From the IMG/VR virus record IMGVR_UViG_3300027747_001654, positions 1 through 20,688 of that record: a stretch of 20,688 nt of DNA; one strand, 5' to 3'. This document shows positions 20,567-20,688 of this stretch, one piece after another; position 1 is the first letter of the stretch, and each line of letters starts with the position of its first letter. Position numbers and translations under genes: made by a program. The notes beneath the pieces are model-generated. The model made no database searches. It was not told the origin of the DNA and was given only the letters and a program-made list of their open reading frames with translations. The stretch comes from a virus.

Positions 20567-20688
20567 ATGAGAACCGATTACACTTGCCAGAACGACGAAT
20601 GTGAACATGATTTTGAAATCACATATACCCCAGAAACTCCAGACCGAGGAATGTCAGGACGCTGGGAAGATGCAGAGCAGGGATCATG
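20567..20688 (+). CDS. Zinc-ribbon-like protein, 3' end outside window
   Basis: 40 residues visible, starting MRTDYTCQNDECEHDFEITY. Two Cys (CQNDEC) precede an acidic stretch, then PETPDRGMSGRWEDAEQGS, a recognisable start of small phage zinc-ribbon proteins. The second Cys pair would be beyond the edge. Leader GCAACCAAACCAAACC before ATG, no Shine-Dalgarno. Confidence 0.65.
   Translation, partial: MRTDYTCQNDECEHDFEITYTPETPDRGMSGRWEDAEQGS

Noticed and set aside
1-20688. CRISPR array, integrase, IS element, rRNA
   Set aside because: No regularly spaced repeats with unique spacers, no recombinase or transposase motif, and no ribosomal RNA segment is visible.

Overview
This window is part of the genome of a tailed double-stranded DNA bacteriophage (Caudoviricetes) or a close prophage relative. 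A large terminase, small terminase, portal, coiled-coil scaffold candidate and probable major capsid protein are all present, with many small tightly packed or overlapping genes. The standard bacterial code fits all reading frames. Base composition leans towards AT. Some genes have clear AGGAG-type ribosome binding sites and many have none, so the host is a bacterium that I cannot name. No integrase, repressor or tail gene is visible. The tail genes probably lie beyond the left edge, where the structural operon continues.

Left arm (1-8838, minus strand): a late head operon read right to left. Its order is a 129-residue conserved small protein, an HNH endonuclease wedged in by overlaps, portal, a 93-residue protein, scaffold-like protein, a long structured leader, major capsid candidate, then three beta-rich structural proteins and a cut-off gene at the edge. 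The scaffold-like gene may end with a programmed +1 frameshift.

Centre (8894-13749, plus strand): terminase large subunit, a second HNH endonuclease inserted just after it, and a probably displaced gene remnant. These are followed by a small Cys/His protein, a conserved basic phage protein, a helical protein, a calcineurin-like phosphoesterase, a small DNA-binding-like protein and a mini HExxH protein.

Middle right (13750-15490): small zinc-finger, AT-hook and coiled-coil proteins, a tRNA-Gln(UUG) with encoded CCA, a 226-base non-coding stretch, and a 338-base region between converging gene sets. That region carries three direct repeats and AT-rich inverted repeats, and could be an operator or replication origin.

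Right arm: a minus-strand group (15491-17355) holds a DUF1003-like membrane protein, two conserved phage proteins and the terminase small subunit. It is divergent from a plus-strand cassette (17648 to the end) of at least thirteen small, mostly unrecognised genes. The divergent region 17356-17647 carries a sigma-54-like promoter, a near-consensus sigma-70 promoter, and a triple repeat abutting the small terminase start. The small genes look like early or accessory host-takeover genes. The left arm builds and fills the head, and terminase large and small subunits are unusually far apart and on opposite strands.
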